In this document: one piece after another, positions 25,901-34,523 of the stretch
How the letters are laid out: every line of letters starts with the position of its first letter
Position numbering within the stretch: position 1 is the stretch's first letter
From: Deltaproteobacteria bacterium
GTDB taxonomy: Bacteria > Desulfobacterota > Desulfobacteria > Desulfobacterales > GCA-2748835
Reading direction: 5' to 3'
Assembly: GCA_002748835.1 (NCBI GenBank)
Contig: PDTL01000031.1
Location: forward strand, 1 to 39,531
Length of the DNA stretch: 39,531 bases
Translations under genes and position numbers: made by a program
The notes under the pieces: generated by a model
The model's input: only the letters and a program-made list of their open reading frames with translations
Told to the model about the DNA's origin: nothing
Database searches by the model: none

Positions 25901-26239
25901 ATGGAGACCATTACCTGGCATGATTTCGAAAAGGTGGAGCTGCGGGTGGGAAACATTATTCAGGCGGATATATTTGAGGCCGCCAGAAAACCCGCGTACA
26001 TTTTGCACGTGGATTTCGGAGAAACCATCGGTGTCCTGAAATCAAGTGCACAGGTGACCGGATTGTATACACCTGAAGATCTGGTGGGAAAACAGGTGGT
26101 CGGCGTGGTCAATTTTCCGAAAAAACAGATCGGCCCGATTCTGTCCGAGTGTCTGGTCACGGGGTTTCATACCGAAACCGGTGACGTTGCCCTCTGTGTA
26201 CCGGATCGTCCCGTTCCCTTGGGCAACAAACTCTGCTGA
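25901..26239 (+). CDS. csaA: CsaA-type tRNA-binding protein
   Basis: A 112-residue OB-fold protein of the EMAP-II/CsaA tRNA-binding family, described as a protein-export-related chaperone in Bacillus and as a tRNA binder structurally. Family landmarks are ITWHDFEKVELRVGNI, KPAYILHVDFGE, SSAQVT, VVGVVNFPKKQIGP and SECLVTGF. The ATG at 25901 has GAGG nine bases upstream. Its stop is immediately followed by the stop of the convergent aminotransferase gene. Confidence 0.92.
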   Translation: METITWHDFEKVELRVGNIIQADIFEAARKPAYILHVDFGETIGVLKSSAQVTGLYTPEDLVGKQVVGVVNFPKKQIGPILSECLVTGFHTETGDVALCVPDRPVPLGNKLC

Positions 26240-27496
26240 TCAGAAGGTAACATCTGGGGGTGCAGGGGGATCATCCCCCTGCCCGCCGGAGGCAACGGGG
26301 AGTAACGCATCTGCAATCCGCTCAGCTGCCGCCATGACCCCGGCCCGGGGGCAGGCGATGTTCATGCGCATAAACCCTTTGCCTTCTGGGCCAAAAGCGT
26401 GGCCTTCATCCATCACCAGTCGGGCTTTATCACGCATCAGCTGCCGCAGCCTTTCATAGGGAATCCCTGTATATCGAAAATCCATCCAGACCAGATAGGT
26501 CCCTTCCAGGGGCGTGATCCGGATGCCGGGTGCCTGGGCTGTGAGCGTGTGTTTCAGGGTCTGAAAATTACCCGCCAGATAGTCGATCAACTTTTCCAGC
26601 CAGGGTTCGCCTTCTGCGTAGGCGGCTTCACAAGCCACTTTTCCAAAGGGATTGATGCCCATGAGCCCGGCAGCCTGGAGTTCTGCACGGAACCGTTTGC
26701 GCAGATCCGGGTCAGGGATGATGATATTGGCGGTCTGCAGACCGGCCAGGTTGAAGGTTTTGCTCGGCGCAGTACAGGTGATACAGGTTTCTCCGAATTT
26801 TTCGATGGACGCAAACGGGGTAAAGGTGTGCCCGGGCAGAATCAGGTCTCCGTGAATTTCATCAGATACAACCTGAACCCCGTGGGCTGCACAGCACTCA
26901 CCAAAGGCTTTCAGCTCTCCGGGACGCCACACACGGCCCACTGGATTGTGGGGATTGCAGAGAATGGCCAGGGTCACATTCGGGTCCGCACAAGCGGCTT
27001 CAAGGCCTGACAGATCCATTTCATACCGGCCTCCCGCGTTTTTCAGGGCGTTGCTGACCACCTCGCACCCGCCGGTTTTGATCGCGCTGAAAAACGGATA
27101 ATAGACCGGCTGCTGCACCAGCACCTTCTGTCCAGGTTTTGTAAACGCCCGCACCAGCAGATGCAGGGCCGGCACCACACCCGGGGAGACCAGAATATGG
27201 CCGGGATCCACGGACCAGCCGTGGCGGTGTTTCATCCAGCGGGTCACGCTGTTTTGGTAGGATTCGCCTGCCAGGGTATAGCCGAAGGCTGGATGTGCCG
27301 CCCGCTTCTTCAAGGCCAGTGTCACCGCTTGCGGACAGGGAAGATCCATATCCGCCACCCACAGGGGAATCAATCCGTCAGCACGGTATTGATCTGTCTG
27401 CCTTGTCCGCTCCGGATGATCCCAGTCCGGCAGAAGCGACCATTTCACGGCATCGGTACGGGATCGGTCCAAAAGCATATCAAAATCATAGGGCAT
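26240..27496 (-). CDS. MalY/PatB-family PLP aminotransferase (cystathionine beta-lyase type)
   Basis: A 418-residue fold-type I PLP enzyme; relatives cleave cystathionine or cysteine C-S bonds or transaminate. Landmarks are YDFDMLLDRSRTDAVKW, LWVADMDLPCPQAV, ILCNPHNPVGRVW, VVSDEIHGDLIL and the PLP lysine in APSKTFNLAGLQ, ending MRMNIACPRAGVMAAAERI. The last 15 or so residues (GGQGDDPPAPPDV) are encoded by a dispersed repeat and are not part of the family, so the natural C-terminus was replaced or extended. It is 36 bases downstream of trmB on the same strand. Confidence 0.9.
   Translation of the reverse strand: MPYDFDMLLDRSRTDAVKWSLLPDWDHPERTRQTDQYRADGLIPLWVADMDLPCPQAVTLALKKRAAHPAFGYTLAGESYQNSVTRWMKHRHGWSVDPGHILVSPGVVPALHLLVRAFTKPGQKVLVQQPVYYPFFSAIKTGGCEVVSNALKNAGGRYEMDLSGLEAACADPNVTLAILCNPHNPVGRVWRPGELKAFGECCAAHGVQVVSDEIHGDLILPGHTFTPFASIEKFGETCITCTAPSKTFNLAGLQTANIIIPDPDLRKRFRAELQAAGLMGINPFGKVACEAAYAEGEPWLEKLIDYLAGNFQTLKHTLTAQAPGIRITPLEGTYLVWMDFRYTGIPYERLRQLMRDKARLVMDEGHAFGPEGKGFMRMNIACPRAGVMAAAERIADALLPVASGGQGDDPPAPPDVTF
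26252..26294 (-). repeat. dispersed 43-bp repeat, copy A
   Basis: This element contains the hairpin TGCAGGGGGATCATCCCCCT and a GCCCGCCGGAGGCA flank. It matches the copy at 31532-31574 in opposite orientation with one mismatch in 43 bases. It forms the 3' end of the aminotransferase coding region. Confidence 0.85.
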
Positions 27497-27532
27497 CAGG
27501 CGTTCGTATCCGTGTTCCGTGTCGTTTCACTG

Positions 27533-28198
27533 TCATACTGAAAAACAAATATATTTAATGGGTACCCCTTGTTGCAGATACCGCTGTTCAAATGTGGTTT
27601 GCACTTTGGTAACCAGGGGGCCCGCCTTTTCCGGTGACGCATAGAGATCATCGGTATACGCATGAAGGGTTCCGCCGGCTTCGGAAATGGTCTGGATGGA
27701 AAACGCATACATCACCGGGTTGTCGGTTTTGAGATGCAGCCGTCCACCCGGCTTCATGATTCGGCGATATATATCCAGAAACCGCGCAGAGGTCAGGCGT
27801 CCCCTGCCGCTGGGATGATCCAGGCGCGGGTCCGGAAACGGAATCCAGGCTTCCTCAAAAAAAAATGCCGGGAAAAAGGCGGTGAGATATTCCACGCGCA
27901 GACGGATAAAACAGACATTTTCCAGTCCGTCATCCTGTGCGATTTTCGCCCCCCGGTACATGCGGTCGCTTTTAATGTCGATCCCGATAAAATTCCGGTC
28001 CGGATAGGCCCGTGCCAGGGCCACCGTATAGTCTCCCTTACCACATCCCAATTCCACCGAAACCGGCGCATTGTTCTTAAAAAACGACGCATCCCAGATA
28101 CGGTCCGGTTCAGGCGGTTCATACCGATTCAATTCTATCATGAAAATATTGGGAAGTGCCTGGGCTTCCGTATACCGCTGATGTTTGACGCGTCCCAT
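27533..28198 (-). CDS. trmB: tRNA (guanine-N7-)-methyltransferase
   Basis: Makes 7-methylguanosine at position 46 of tRNA variable loops using SAM. The 221-residue protein shows VSVELGCGKGDYTVALA (SAM site), NFIGIDIKSDRMYRGAK, the TrmB-typical FPDPRLDHPSGRGRLTSARFLDIYRRIMKPGG and a C-terminal TTFEQRYLQQGVPIKYI. The canonical F-P-D-P-W-x-K-x-R-H reads FPDPRLDHPSGRGR here, a slightly shifted version. The ATG at 28198 has GGAAGG five bases upstream. Confidence 0.92.
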   Translation of the reverse strand: MGRVKHQRYTEAQALPNIFMIELNRYEPPEPDRIWDASFFKNNAPVSVELGCGKGDYTVALARAYPDRNFIGIDIKSDRMYRGAKIAQDDGLENVCFIRLRVEYLTAFFPAFFFEEAWIPFPDPRLDHPSGRGRLTSARFLDIYRRIMKPGGRLHLKTDNPVMYAFSIQTISEAGGTLHAYTDDLYASPEKAGPLVTKVQTTFEQRYLQQGVPIKYICFSV

Positions 28199-28299
28199 AA
28201 CCCCTTCCGCCGTTATACTGCTGGTCGCACCGGAACAATACAAACCACCGAACCACTGGAAAACCGGCTCCTCCCGTCAGCTATGTTCGGTGGAACCGG

Positions 28300-28836
28300 T
28301 CAATTCGAGCATTCGATTATGGCGCCTGAAATATCACTTTCCGAAGCTTTTTCATATACCTCCTTTTTCTGACATCCGGCTTTCGTTTCATCGGTGATGG
28401 TCAGGGTGTCACCGTCAAGTGTATACGAGAATGTCTCGCCATCCTCATTGGTAATGGTGTTGCCACTGATGCGAACTTTTTTGGCATCCTCCGGGCAGGT
28501 ATAAACATCTGAGGGACCTCTCGGCGATTCAAAGATCTCGTAATACTGCTGGATAGTCTCTGCATCCGACACCTTTATATAGACATCAACCATGTTTCCA
28601 TACACAGTCACAGTCTCTGCTGGAAATGTCTCGGTTATACAGGTATCCTCTTCTTCATCGTAGAACTGTAAAGAAACCAGACGCCAGACGCCATTGAGCG
28701 CCGATCTGCGGTCTTTACCGCCTCCGTCCCCGCTGTCGCCATCACCACCACCGCCTGTCGCGATGATACTGACCAATCCGATACCCACACAGGCGGCCAG
28801 GGCAAATCGGCGCACCCCTTTTAAAATAGATTCCAT
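28300..28836 (-). CDS. secreted Gly-rich lipoprotein-like protein of unknown function
   Basis: A 178-residue protein with a hydrophobic N-terminal signal (ALAACVGIGLVSIIATGGGG) leading into a Gly/Asp-rich linker (GGDGDSGDGGG). The rest is a small beta-rich domain (LNGVWRLVSLQFYDEEED, then SYTLDGDTLTITDETKAGC), lipocalin-like in rhythm. The position where lipoproteins carry the lipidated Cys is Thr-Gly here, so the anchor is absent or replaced. Four later Cys residues may form disulfides. GAGGAG lies eight bases before the ATG. The function is not known. Confidence 0.7.
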   Translation of the reverse strand: MESILKGVRRFALAACVGIGLVSIIATGGGGDGDSGDGGGKDRRSALNGVWRLVSLQFYDEEEDTCITETFPAETVTVYGNMVDVYIKVSDAETIQQYYEIFESPRGPSDVYTCPEDAKKVRISGNTITNEDGETFSYTLDGDTLTITDETKAGCQKKEVYEKASESDISGAIIECSN

Positions 28837-28928
28837 ACGTCTGTCTCCTCTTTAATCCACAATGTTATTTTTCGCACTGGATTGTGGTACGGACAACACC
28901 ATCCGCACATCCAGTGACAGGGCCTGCC

Positions 28929-29159
28929 ATGGTTATTGTAAAAATAAATGCCGCCCGGTTACAGATAGACAGGGTCCAGCCTGCGCCGTTTCAGCACTAT
29001 CGTCAATGTGGAAAAAAAGTAGGAAACAGTGTACCGTCACATGGCAGCCATGTCAATGCCTTCGTCGATTTCAGTTTCTGCCCGGACTGCAGGCGCCGGC
29101 TGTATCCGGAGCTGGAACAGATCACCTGTATTCCGCACAACATTCATAAAATTTTCTAA
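28929..29159 (+). CDS. possible 76-residue Cys-containing protein
   Basis: A frame starting at ATG 28929 and ending TAA encodes a small protein with QCGKK and FCPDCRRRLYPELEQ, resembling half of a zinc ribbon. Codon choice is consistent with local genes and the frame fills a gap between divergent transcription units. The ribosome binding site (CAGGG) is weak and I know no family, so it may be a remnant or chance. Confidence 0.35.
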   Translation: MVIVKINAARLQIDRVQPAPFQHYRQCGKKVGNSVPSHGSHVNAFVDFSFCPDCRRRLYPELEQITCIPHNIHKIF

Positions 29160-29161
29160 AA

Positions 29162-29908
29162 TCAGTTATCTGCTCTATGTTCGTGCGGTTCATGCCTTGG
29201 GCAGAAGCGCTTGGGAAACAGCCTGAAACGTGGTGGCGGCGCCATCCGACCCTCCCCTATCCGTTCACGCAGCAGGATATGTCGCTGAAATTGTTCAGGT
29301 GTGAGCACCCCTTTCAGTTCCAGCGCCGTCCGCTGGTCTTCTTTTTCCCTGTATGCCTGAAAGGCGTCATGATCGGGTGCGTCATCCTGGTTTCGTTCAA
29401 GCCACTTGCGCTGACGTTTCGCGCGCGCCTTCAGGATTTTCGCCACGTCCCGGGTCTGGTCTTCTGTCAGTTCGAGTTTGACCTTCAGTCGTTTCATCAG
29501 CCGCCTGGGATAGCGGAGTGCGTTTCCTTCATCCCGGACCATGGCAAAAAGGCGTTTTTTCTCCATCTGCTCAAGCAGGGTGTTAAACCGTTTTTCCTGC
29601 GCCGGGGTCAGTATCTCTCGAATTGATGTCAGTGAATCGGCGATCAATTGCTCGATTTTCGGCGTATTCTCCCTGTGAAACGCGTCAAACCGCTTCCGTG
29701 CATTCGCGCGGATGTGATCCATTTTTTCGGCCTGGTCCGGTGTCAGATCCAGTCGCCGCGTCAGCGCGTTCAGGACGACGACACCCGGCGGCTGACCCAT
29801 GACAAAACGGTTCAGCCGGTGCTTGATATAGTGCCCGGTGATCAGGCTGCCGCACAGGCCGCCCAGCAGAAAAACAAGTATCGAACCGATCCACAGTTTT
29901 AGCTTCAT
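29162..29908 (-). CDS. membrane-anchored Spy/CpxP-like stress protein
   Basis: A 248-residue protein with an N-terminal membrane anchor (LWIGSILVFLLGGLCGSLITG) and a helical periplasmic part with LTxxQ-type motifs: LDLTPDQAEKM, LTPAQEKRF, LELTEDQTRDV and LTPEQFQR. These are the hallmark of Spy/CpxP/ZraP periplasmic chaperones and sensors. Four such motifs suggest a duplicated Spy unit. The C-terminus is basic and His-rich (FCPRHEPHEHRADN), possibly metal-binding. It is the last gene of the sigma-factor operon, 24 bases after the anti-sigma candidate. Confidence 0.75.
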   Translation of the reverse strand: MKLKLWIGSILVFLLGGLCGSLITGHYIKHRLNRFVMGQPPGVVVLNALTRRLDLTPDQAEKMDHIRANARKRFDAFHRENTPKIEQLIADSLTSIREILTPAQEKRFNTLLEQMEKKRLFAMVRDEGNALRYPRRLMKRLKVKLELTEDQTRDVAKILKARAKRQRKWLERNQDDAPDHDAFQAYREKEDQRTALELKGVLTPEQFQRHILLRERIGEGRMAPPPRFRLFPKRFCPRHEPHEHRADN

Positions 29909-29932
29909 CCTGTCATCCTCACCCTGCCGTTA

Positions 29933-30259
29933 TCACAGCATACCTGAATACGCCAGATACTCCATTCCTGAAGAAATCCCGAAGAACTGCATGGCCAGGG
30001 CTGTCTCCACAGTAAAATCCTGCGCAGCCAGCAAGCCCGCCAGTACAACGATAAACCAGAGGGCGACCGGTGCAACTTTCCAGAAATGCTGCACCATCCA
30101 TACCGTTTCCAGACGGTTTTCGCCATAGGCTGGCAGATTCCGGATCTGTCTCAGCGTGTCCTGATGCCAGCGTTCCGACGGCTCAGGTGCAAGCGGATCC
30201 TGCCGGATCCCGACAGCGATCTTTTCGAAAACCTTCTCCATATCACTTTGCACGGTCAT
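29933..30259 (-). CDS. small membrane protein, probable anti-sigma factor
   Basis: A 108-residue protein with a soluble N-terminal half (about 1-60, including PEPSERWHQDTLRQIRNLP) and one or two hydrophobic segments (about 63-100). It lies 12 bases after the ECF sigma gene with GGGGGAAA before its ATG, exactly where cognate anti-sigma factors sit. It lacks the H-x3-C-x2-C zinc motif of ZAS anti-sigma factors. The role is inferred from position and topology, not from a recognised domain. Confidence 0.55.
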   Translation of the reverse strand: MTVQSDMEKVFEKIAVGIRQDPLAPEPSERWHQDTLRQIRNLPAYGENRLETVWMVQHFWKVAPVALWFIVVLAGLLAAQDFTVETALAMQFFGISSGMEYLAYSGML

Positions 30260-30271
30260 TTTCCCCCGCTG

Positions 30272-30865
30272 TCAGGCCATCTGTTCCTGAAGCAGTCGTG
30301 TCAGTTTTTTCCGAACACGAAACGCCCTGACCTTCACATTGGCGATACTCCATCCCATGAGCCCGGCCGTCTCTCTTACCGAGCGCTCTTCAAGATACAT
30401 CAGGCTGACGACCATTCTGTCGTTTGGCGACAACTGCAAAAGAAGCCATTCCAGAATCTCCCGCGATTCTTTCCGATTCAGCCGGGTTTCAAATGCATCA
30501 TCCGATGATCCTGTCATGGCATGCTCTAGCCAGTGCTGATGGCGATCTGTCAGGCTGCTCAATGTCACTTCCCGGTTCCGGTAGTGCCGCCGCCAGTAAT
30601 CATAACAGGTTCGCACCGCAATCGATGTCAGCCAGGGCCGGAAGCGATTTCTGTCTCTCAGGGACTTGAGAGACTGATACGCCCGGATAAATACATCCTG
30701 TGCCGTCTCTTCAACCGCATCAGCCGGCAGATGATGCTGAAGAATACGAAACACCCGGGCTTCATATTTTTTCATCAGAGGGGCAAATGCATCCGCATCT
30801 CCGGACAGCACACGGCCAATCCATTTCGCATCATCTGTTTCCAGCTGAGTATCCGGTACGTTCAT
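30272..30865 (-). CDS. ECF-type RNA polymerase sigma factor
   Basis: A 197-residue extracytoplasmic-function (RpoE-like) sigma factor directing transcription of an envelope stress regulon. Region 2 is visible as DADAFAPLMKKYEARVFRILQHHL, EETAQDVFIRAYQSL and FRPWLTSIAVRTCYDYWRR. Region 4 is LSPNDRMVVSLMYLEERSVRETAGLMGWSIANVKVRAFRVRKKL, the helix-turn-helix that reads -35 elements. AAGG lies before the ATG at 30865. It is second in the operon after a Spy/CpxP-like gene. Confidence 0.93.
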   Translation of the reverse strand: MNVPDTQLETDDAKWIGRVLSGDADAFAPLMKKYEARVFRILQHHLPADAVEETAQDVFIRAYQSLKSLRDRNRFRPWLTSIAVRTCYDYWRRHYRNREVTLSSLTDRHQHWLEHAMTGSSDDAFETRLNRKESREILEWLLLQLSPNDRMVVSLMYLEERSVRETAGLMGWSIANVKVRAFRVRKKLTRLLQEQMA

Positions 30866-30917
30866 CCGACCTTCTGTCAATTAAGGGGCCACCGTCCAGC
30901 AGCCCCTTTCATTCGCA

Positions 30918-31394
30918 TTAGTGCTGATTCGCCTCCAGCCAGGTTTTCATCATTTCCTGGTGCCGGCCCCGGCCGTAATGATGCATTGCTTCGCGTTCCG
31001 CCTTTATCCCTTTAAGCTTTTCCAGCTGATCGGCTGTCAGGATCGGCGCAATCTCATATTTTACCTTTGCCCGCAGCACCGCCATTTCTGCCATCACCTC
31101 AGAAACCGCCTGAGATGCCGAACGCACGGCCGCCTCATCCAGGGTTTCCGCGTCCATGGCCATATCCATCTCTTCACGGGCCGCCTCCATCGCTATACGC
31201 TGTGATTCAAAACGACCTTCATAACGAGACAGAATCCCGGCAATTGATGTTTTCTGCGCGTCGGTGAGATCAAGACGCCACAACGGGAAACCGCACATTC
31301 CACCATGCCTTCCGCCCATCCGCGCCATTGCCGATGACAGCAGACACCCGGAAACACATATCGTCACAATCATTATTTTAATCGTTTTTTTCAT
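30918..31394 (-). CDS. periplasmic Spy/CpxP/ZraP-family protein
   Basis: A 158-residue exported protein with a signal peptide (residues 1-24, KKTIKIMIVTICVSGCLLSSAMA) and a mature helical domain carrying LDLTDAQKTSI and LTADQLEKLKGIK, the paired LTxxQ motifs of Spy-type chaperones. His and Met near the N-terminus (RMGGRHGGMCG) and the C-terminus (HHYGRGRHQ) could bind metal, as in ZraP. AAGGAG lies eight bases before the ATG at 31394. It is the first gene behind an ECF-type promoter, so it is likely both a target and feedback element of the sigma factor. Confidence 0.82.
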   Translation of the reverse strand: MKKTIKIMIVTICVSGCLLSSAMARMGGRHGGMCGFPLWRLDLTDAQKTSIAGILSRYEGRFESQRIAMEAAREEMDMAMDAETLDEAAVRSASQAVSEVMAEMAVLRAKVKYEIAPILTADQLEKLKGIKAEREAMHHYGRGRHQEMMKTWLEANQH

Positions 31395-31417
31395 TTTTAT
31401 CTGCTCCTTTTTTTGTC

Positions 31418-31445
31418 TCTGAATCAGTTTAGGTCGACGGGTTCC
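31418..31445 (-). promoter_or_regulatory. RpoE-like ECF promoter of the stress operon
   Basis: On the minus strand GGAACCC (31439-31445), a 16-base spacer and TCAGA (31418-31422) closely match the E. coli RpoE layout (GGAACTT, N16, TCTGA/TCnAA). The -35 lies in the perfect 12-base palindrome GGTTCCGGAACC (31440-31451). The start point falls about 18 bases before the ATG at 31394. Confidence 0.55.
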
Positions 31446-31531
31446 GGAACCAAACAGTGTCGCAAGAGCCGCATGGCTCACTTCCTAAGTCGATGCCCCA
31501 TTTAAAAGGGTTACACCCATCGGTAAAAATC

Positions 31532-31574
31532 TGCCTCCGGCGGGCAGGGGGATGATCCCCCTGCACCCTCAGAT
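31532..31574 (+). repeat. dispersed 43-bp repeat, copy B
   Basis: Inverted relative to copy A at 26252-26294, with one mismatch. It lies in the spacer between the stress operon and the tRNA genes. A truncated third copy (GGGGGTGCAGGG) lies at about 31711-31723, abutting the terminator. Confidence 0.85.
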
Positions 31575-31726
31575 TTTAAATTCAACATCACTGTCCTTGC
31601 CTGGCAGAGATGCGCGTGACGCCTGGGGCCAACGCTTATAAACTGGAATGGATAACGGATCTGGCTTCGGTTGTATGGATGATCAAGATACATGCATACT
31701 GAAAACATGTGGGGGTGCAGGGAGTT

Positions 31727-31766
31727 AAAAAAAAAGGATCAGAAAATAATTCCTGATCCTTTTTTA
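31727..31766. terminator. bidirectional terminator downstream of tRNA-Asp
   Basis: AGGATCAG (31735-31742) pairs with CTGATCCT (31753-31760), with a nine-A run on one side and a six-T run on the other. Read on the minus strand it ends the lon-tRNA transcript. Confidence 0.85.
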
Positions 31767-31769
31767 AAA

Positions 31770-31846
<77 letters not shown>

Positions 31847-31869
31847 GGATAAAACTATATTTTTTTTGC

Positions 31870-31945
31870 TGGTGGGCGAAACAGGGCTCGAACCTGTGAC
31901 TTCAACCTTGTAAGGGTTGCACTCTCCCAGCTGAGTTATTCGCCC
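31870..31945 (-). tRNA. tRNA-Val (TAC)
   Basis: A 76-base cloverleaf on the minus strand, with acceptor GGGCGAA/TTCGCCC, D-loop AGCTGGGAGA, anticodon loop CTTACAA (anticodon TAC), T-loop GTTCGAGCC and an encoded CCA end. It begins about 100 bases after the lon stop with no terminator between, suggesting cotranscription. Confidence 0.95.
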
Positions 31946-32043
31946 ATTTCAAAAAACAAAAGTATGAATAACAGAACAGATTCCCGGCGTCAAGCAATTA
32001 AACCGATTCTTCTTCATTTTTTTTCTAACAATCACCAACTGTT

Positions 32044-34506
32044 TCAATTCAATGCTGGAGCCGGATCATTCGCACCGGCCTCTGAAACGTGGGAACCTGA
32101 AGGACGAGTTAAAAAATCACCCATATCCATATTTGTAAACAGAACATCTCCGTCTTCCAGTACCAATGCCGCAGTCAGCACATCATCCATGTGCTCCATG
32201 GGGATCAGCTCCACTTGTCGGGTAATGGTGGACGGAATATCCTTTATATCTTTTGCGTTCTCCATGGGCAGAATCACCTTACCGATCCCCCCACGGTGCG
32301 CTGCCAGGGCCTTTTCCTTAAGCCCGCCAATGGGCAGCACGCGACCTCTGAGAGTTATCTCACCCGTCATTGCCACATCCCGGCGTACCGGTCGGCGGGT
32401 CAGGGCAGAGACCAGTGAGGTGCACATGGCTATGCCGGCAGAGGGGCCATCTTTGGGTATCGCCCCTTCTGGCACATGGATATGGATGTCGCAGCGCTTG
32501 TAAAAATCATTGGGAATGCCGAGCTGGGATGTTCGTGAACGAACATAGCTAAAGGCCGCCCGGGCAGATTCCTGCATCACTTCCCCAAGCTTGCCGGTAA
32601 CAGTCAGCTCGCCCCTGCCGGGCATAATCACCGTCTCAATACAGAGAAGCTCTCCGCCAAACTGGGTCCAGGCCAGCCCCGTCACCATACCGATCTGATC
32701 TTTGTCCTCCACCTGACCGTGTCTGAATTTGGCCACCCCCAGATATTTATGAACAGAGGGGGTGGATACCTGTATCGGCGCATCGTTTTTTACATCTGCC
32801 TTCACCACTTCCCGGGCAATCTTTCTGCAGATGGACGCGAGCTCCCGTTCCAGACTCCGAACCCCCGATTCCCGGGTATATTCCCGTATGACGGACAGCA
32901 CGGCATTTTTTGAAAACCGGATATCCAGATTTCCCAGTCCGTTGGCTGCTATCTGCTTGGGGATCAGAAACTGGGCCGCAATCTGCTCTTTTTCATACTC
33001 CGTATATCCCGGAATCCGGATGATCTCCATGCGATCCTGCAAGGGTGCGGGAATATCATGCAGGGTGTTGGCGGTGGTGATAAATAAAACATCAGACAAA
33101 TCCGTATCGACTTCCAGGTAATGATCGTTGAACGCATTGTTCTGTTCCGGATCCAACACCTCTAACAGCGCAGAAGACGGATCGCCCCTGAAATCCGTTG
33201 ACATCTTGTCGATTTCATCCAGGCAGAAGACCGGGTTTGATTTGCCTGCTTTTTTGAGGCTCTGGATGATTTTTCCCGGCATGGCCCCAATATATGTACG
33301 GCGATGCCCCCGGATCTCTGCCTCATCCCGCACACCACCCAGAGAGATCCGGATGAATTTGCGGTTTGTTGCCCGGGCCACGGATTTGGCAAGGGAGGTT
33401 TTTCCCACGCCCGGGGGACCCACCAGACAGAGGATCGGTCCTCGAATTTTTTTGACCAGCTGTTGAACGGCCAAATACTCTAGGATCCGCTCTTTCGGCT
33501 TCTCAAGGCCGAAATGATCGCTGTCAAGAACAGCTTCCGCTTCCGCCATATCCTTCCGGAGCCGGGTTTTATCAAACCAAGGAAGCGATATCAGCCATTC
33601 CACGTAATTCCGGACCACGGTTGCTTCTGCAGACATGGGCGGCATCTGCTTTAGTTTTTTGAGTTCCTGCCGCACCTTTGCACCAGCTTCTTTTGACATG
33701 CGCTTGCGCTTGATTCGCTTTTCCAAATCCGAAAGATCATTGTCATGACTGTCATCCGCGCCCATTTCACGCTTAATCGCGCGCATCTGTTCATTCAGGT
33801 AATAGTGCTTTTGATTCTTTTCAATCTGGCTTTTCACCCGGCCCTTGATTTTCTGACCGACTTTCAGGAGTTCGACTTCTTTTTTCAAGTATTCAAAAAT
33901 CATGGAAAGCCGTTTTTGAACTTCAGCCACCTCAAGTAGCGCCTGCTTTTCAGCCAACTGAAACGGAAGGTGGGCAGAAAGGGTGTCGACCAGGGTATCC
34001 GGATCTTCAAGCGCACTTACTTTTGCCACAACTTCTTTGACTATTTTCGTATTCAGCTTTGCATACTGAGCAAAAATATCGACAATCATGCGCCTGAGCG
34101 CTTCGCACGCACTGGGGTCATCTGCCGTTGAGATGAGTGGGGAAACTTCAACCCTGAAATGGGTATCATCGGTGACAAACCGATTGATTCGACCGCGAGC
34201 CTTTCCCTCGACCAGTGCCTTTACGGTGCCATCAGGCAGGCGCAAAAGCTGGAGAAGCGACGCCACCACACCGACACGATTGATATCTCCGGATTCCGGT
34301 GTATCCACTCCGGCTCTTTTCTGGGTTGCCAGAAAAATCATCTTGCCTTCATGCATCGCTTCACTGAGCGCCTTGATTGATTTATCCCGCCCCACAAAAA
34401 GCGGCGCCACCATATGGGGAAAAACCGCCGTATCTCTCAAGGGAAGCAGGGGAAGAATCACGGTATCGGAATCATTTATTTTAAATATTTTCGGTAAATT
34501 GATCAT
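32044..34506 (-). CDS. lon: ATP-dependent protease Lon
   Basis: A cytoplasmic AAA+ serine protease that degrades misfolded and regulatory proteins. The 820-residue protein has the LON substrate-binding N-domain (about 15-210), a coiled-coil helical region, Walker [14 protein letters not shown], Walker [10 protein letters not shown] and the proteolytic domain with the catalytic Ser in [11 protein letters not shown] and the Lys in [17 protein letters not shown] lies eight bases before the ATG. It starts 17 bases after clpX, giving the order tig-clpP-clpX-lon. The C-terminus has an extra tail after the DVLTAALV segment (about 35 residues ending DPAPALN). Confidence 0.97.
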   Translation of the reverse strand: MINLPKIFKINDSDTVILPLLPLRDTAVFPHMVAPLFVGRDKSIKALSEAMHEGKMIFLATQKRAGVDTPESGDINRVGVVASLLQLLRLPDGTVKALVEGKARGRINRFVTDDTHFRVEVSPLISTADDPSACEALRRMIVDIFAQYAKLNTKIVKEVVAKVSALEDPDTLVDTLSAHLPFQLAEKQALLEVAEVQKRLSMIFEYLKKEVELLKVGQKIKGRVKSQIEKNQKHYYLNEQMRAIKREMGADDSHDNDLSDLEKRIKRKRMSKEAGAKVRQELKKLKQMPPMSAEATVVRNYVEWLISLPWFDKTRLRKDMAEAEAVLDSDHFGLEKPKERILEYLAVQQLVKKIRGPILCLVGPPGVGKTSLAKSVARATNRKFIRISLGGVRDEAEIRGHRRTYIGAMPGKIIQSLKKAGKSNPVFCLDEIDKMSTDFRGDPSSALLEVLDPEQNNAFNDHYLEVDTDLSDVLFITTANTLHDIPAPLQDRMEIIRIPGYTEYEKEQIAAQFLIPKQIAANGLGNLDIRFSKNAVLSVIREYTRESGVRSLERELASICRKIAREVVKADVKNDAPIQVSTPSVHKYLGVAKFRHGQVEDKDQIGMVTGLAWTQFGGELLCIETVIMPGRGELTVTGKLGEVMQESARAAFSYVRSRTSQLGIPNDFYKRCDIHIHVPEGAIPKDGPSAGIAMCTSLVSALTRRPVRRDVAMTGEITLRGRVLPIGGLKEKALAAHRGGIGKVILPMENAKDIKDIPSTITRQVELIPMEHMDDVLTAALVLEDGDVLFTNMDMGDFLTRPSGSHVSEAGANDPAPALN

Positions 34507-34523
34507 CCAGACAACCTTACCGT

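Noticed and set aside
27662..28372. 236-codon plus-strand frame
   Set aside because: Antisense to trmB, which has full family motifs.
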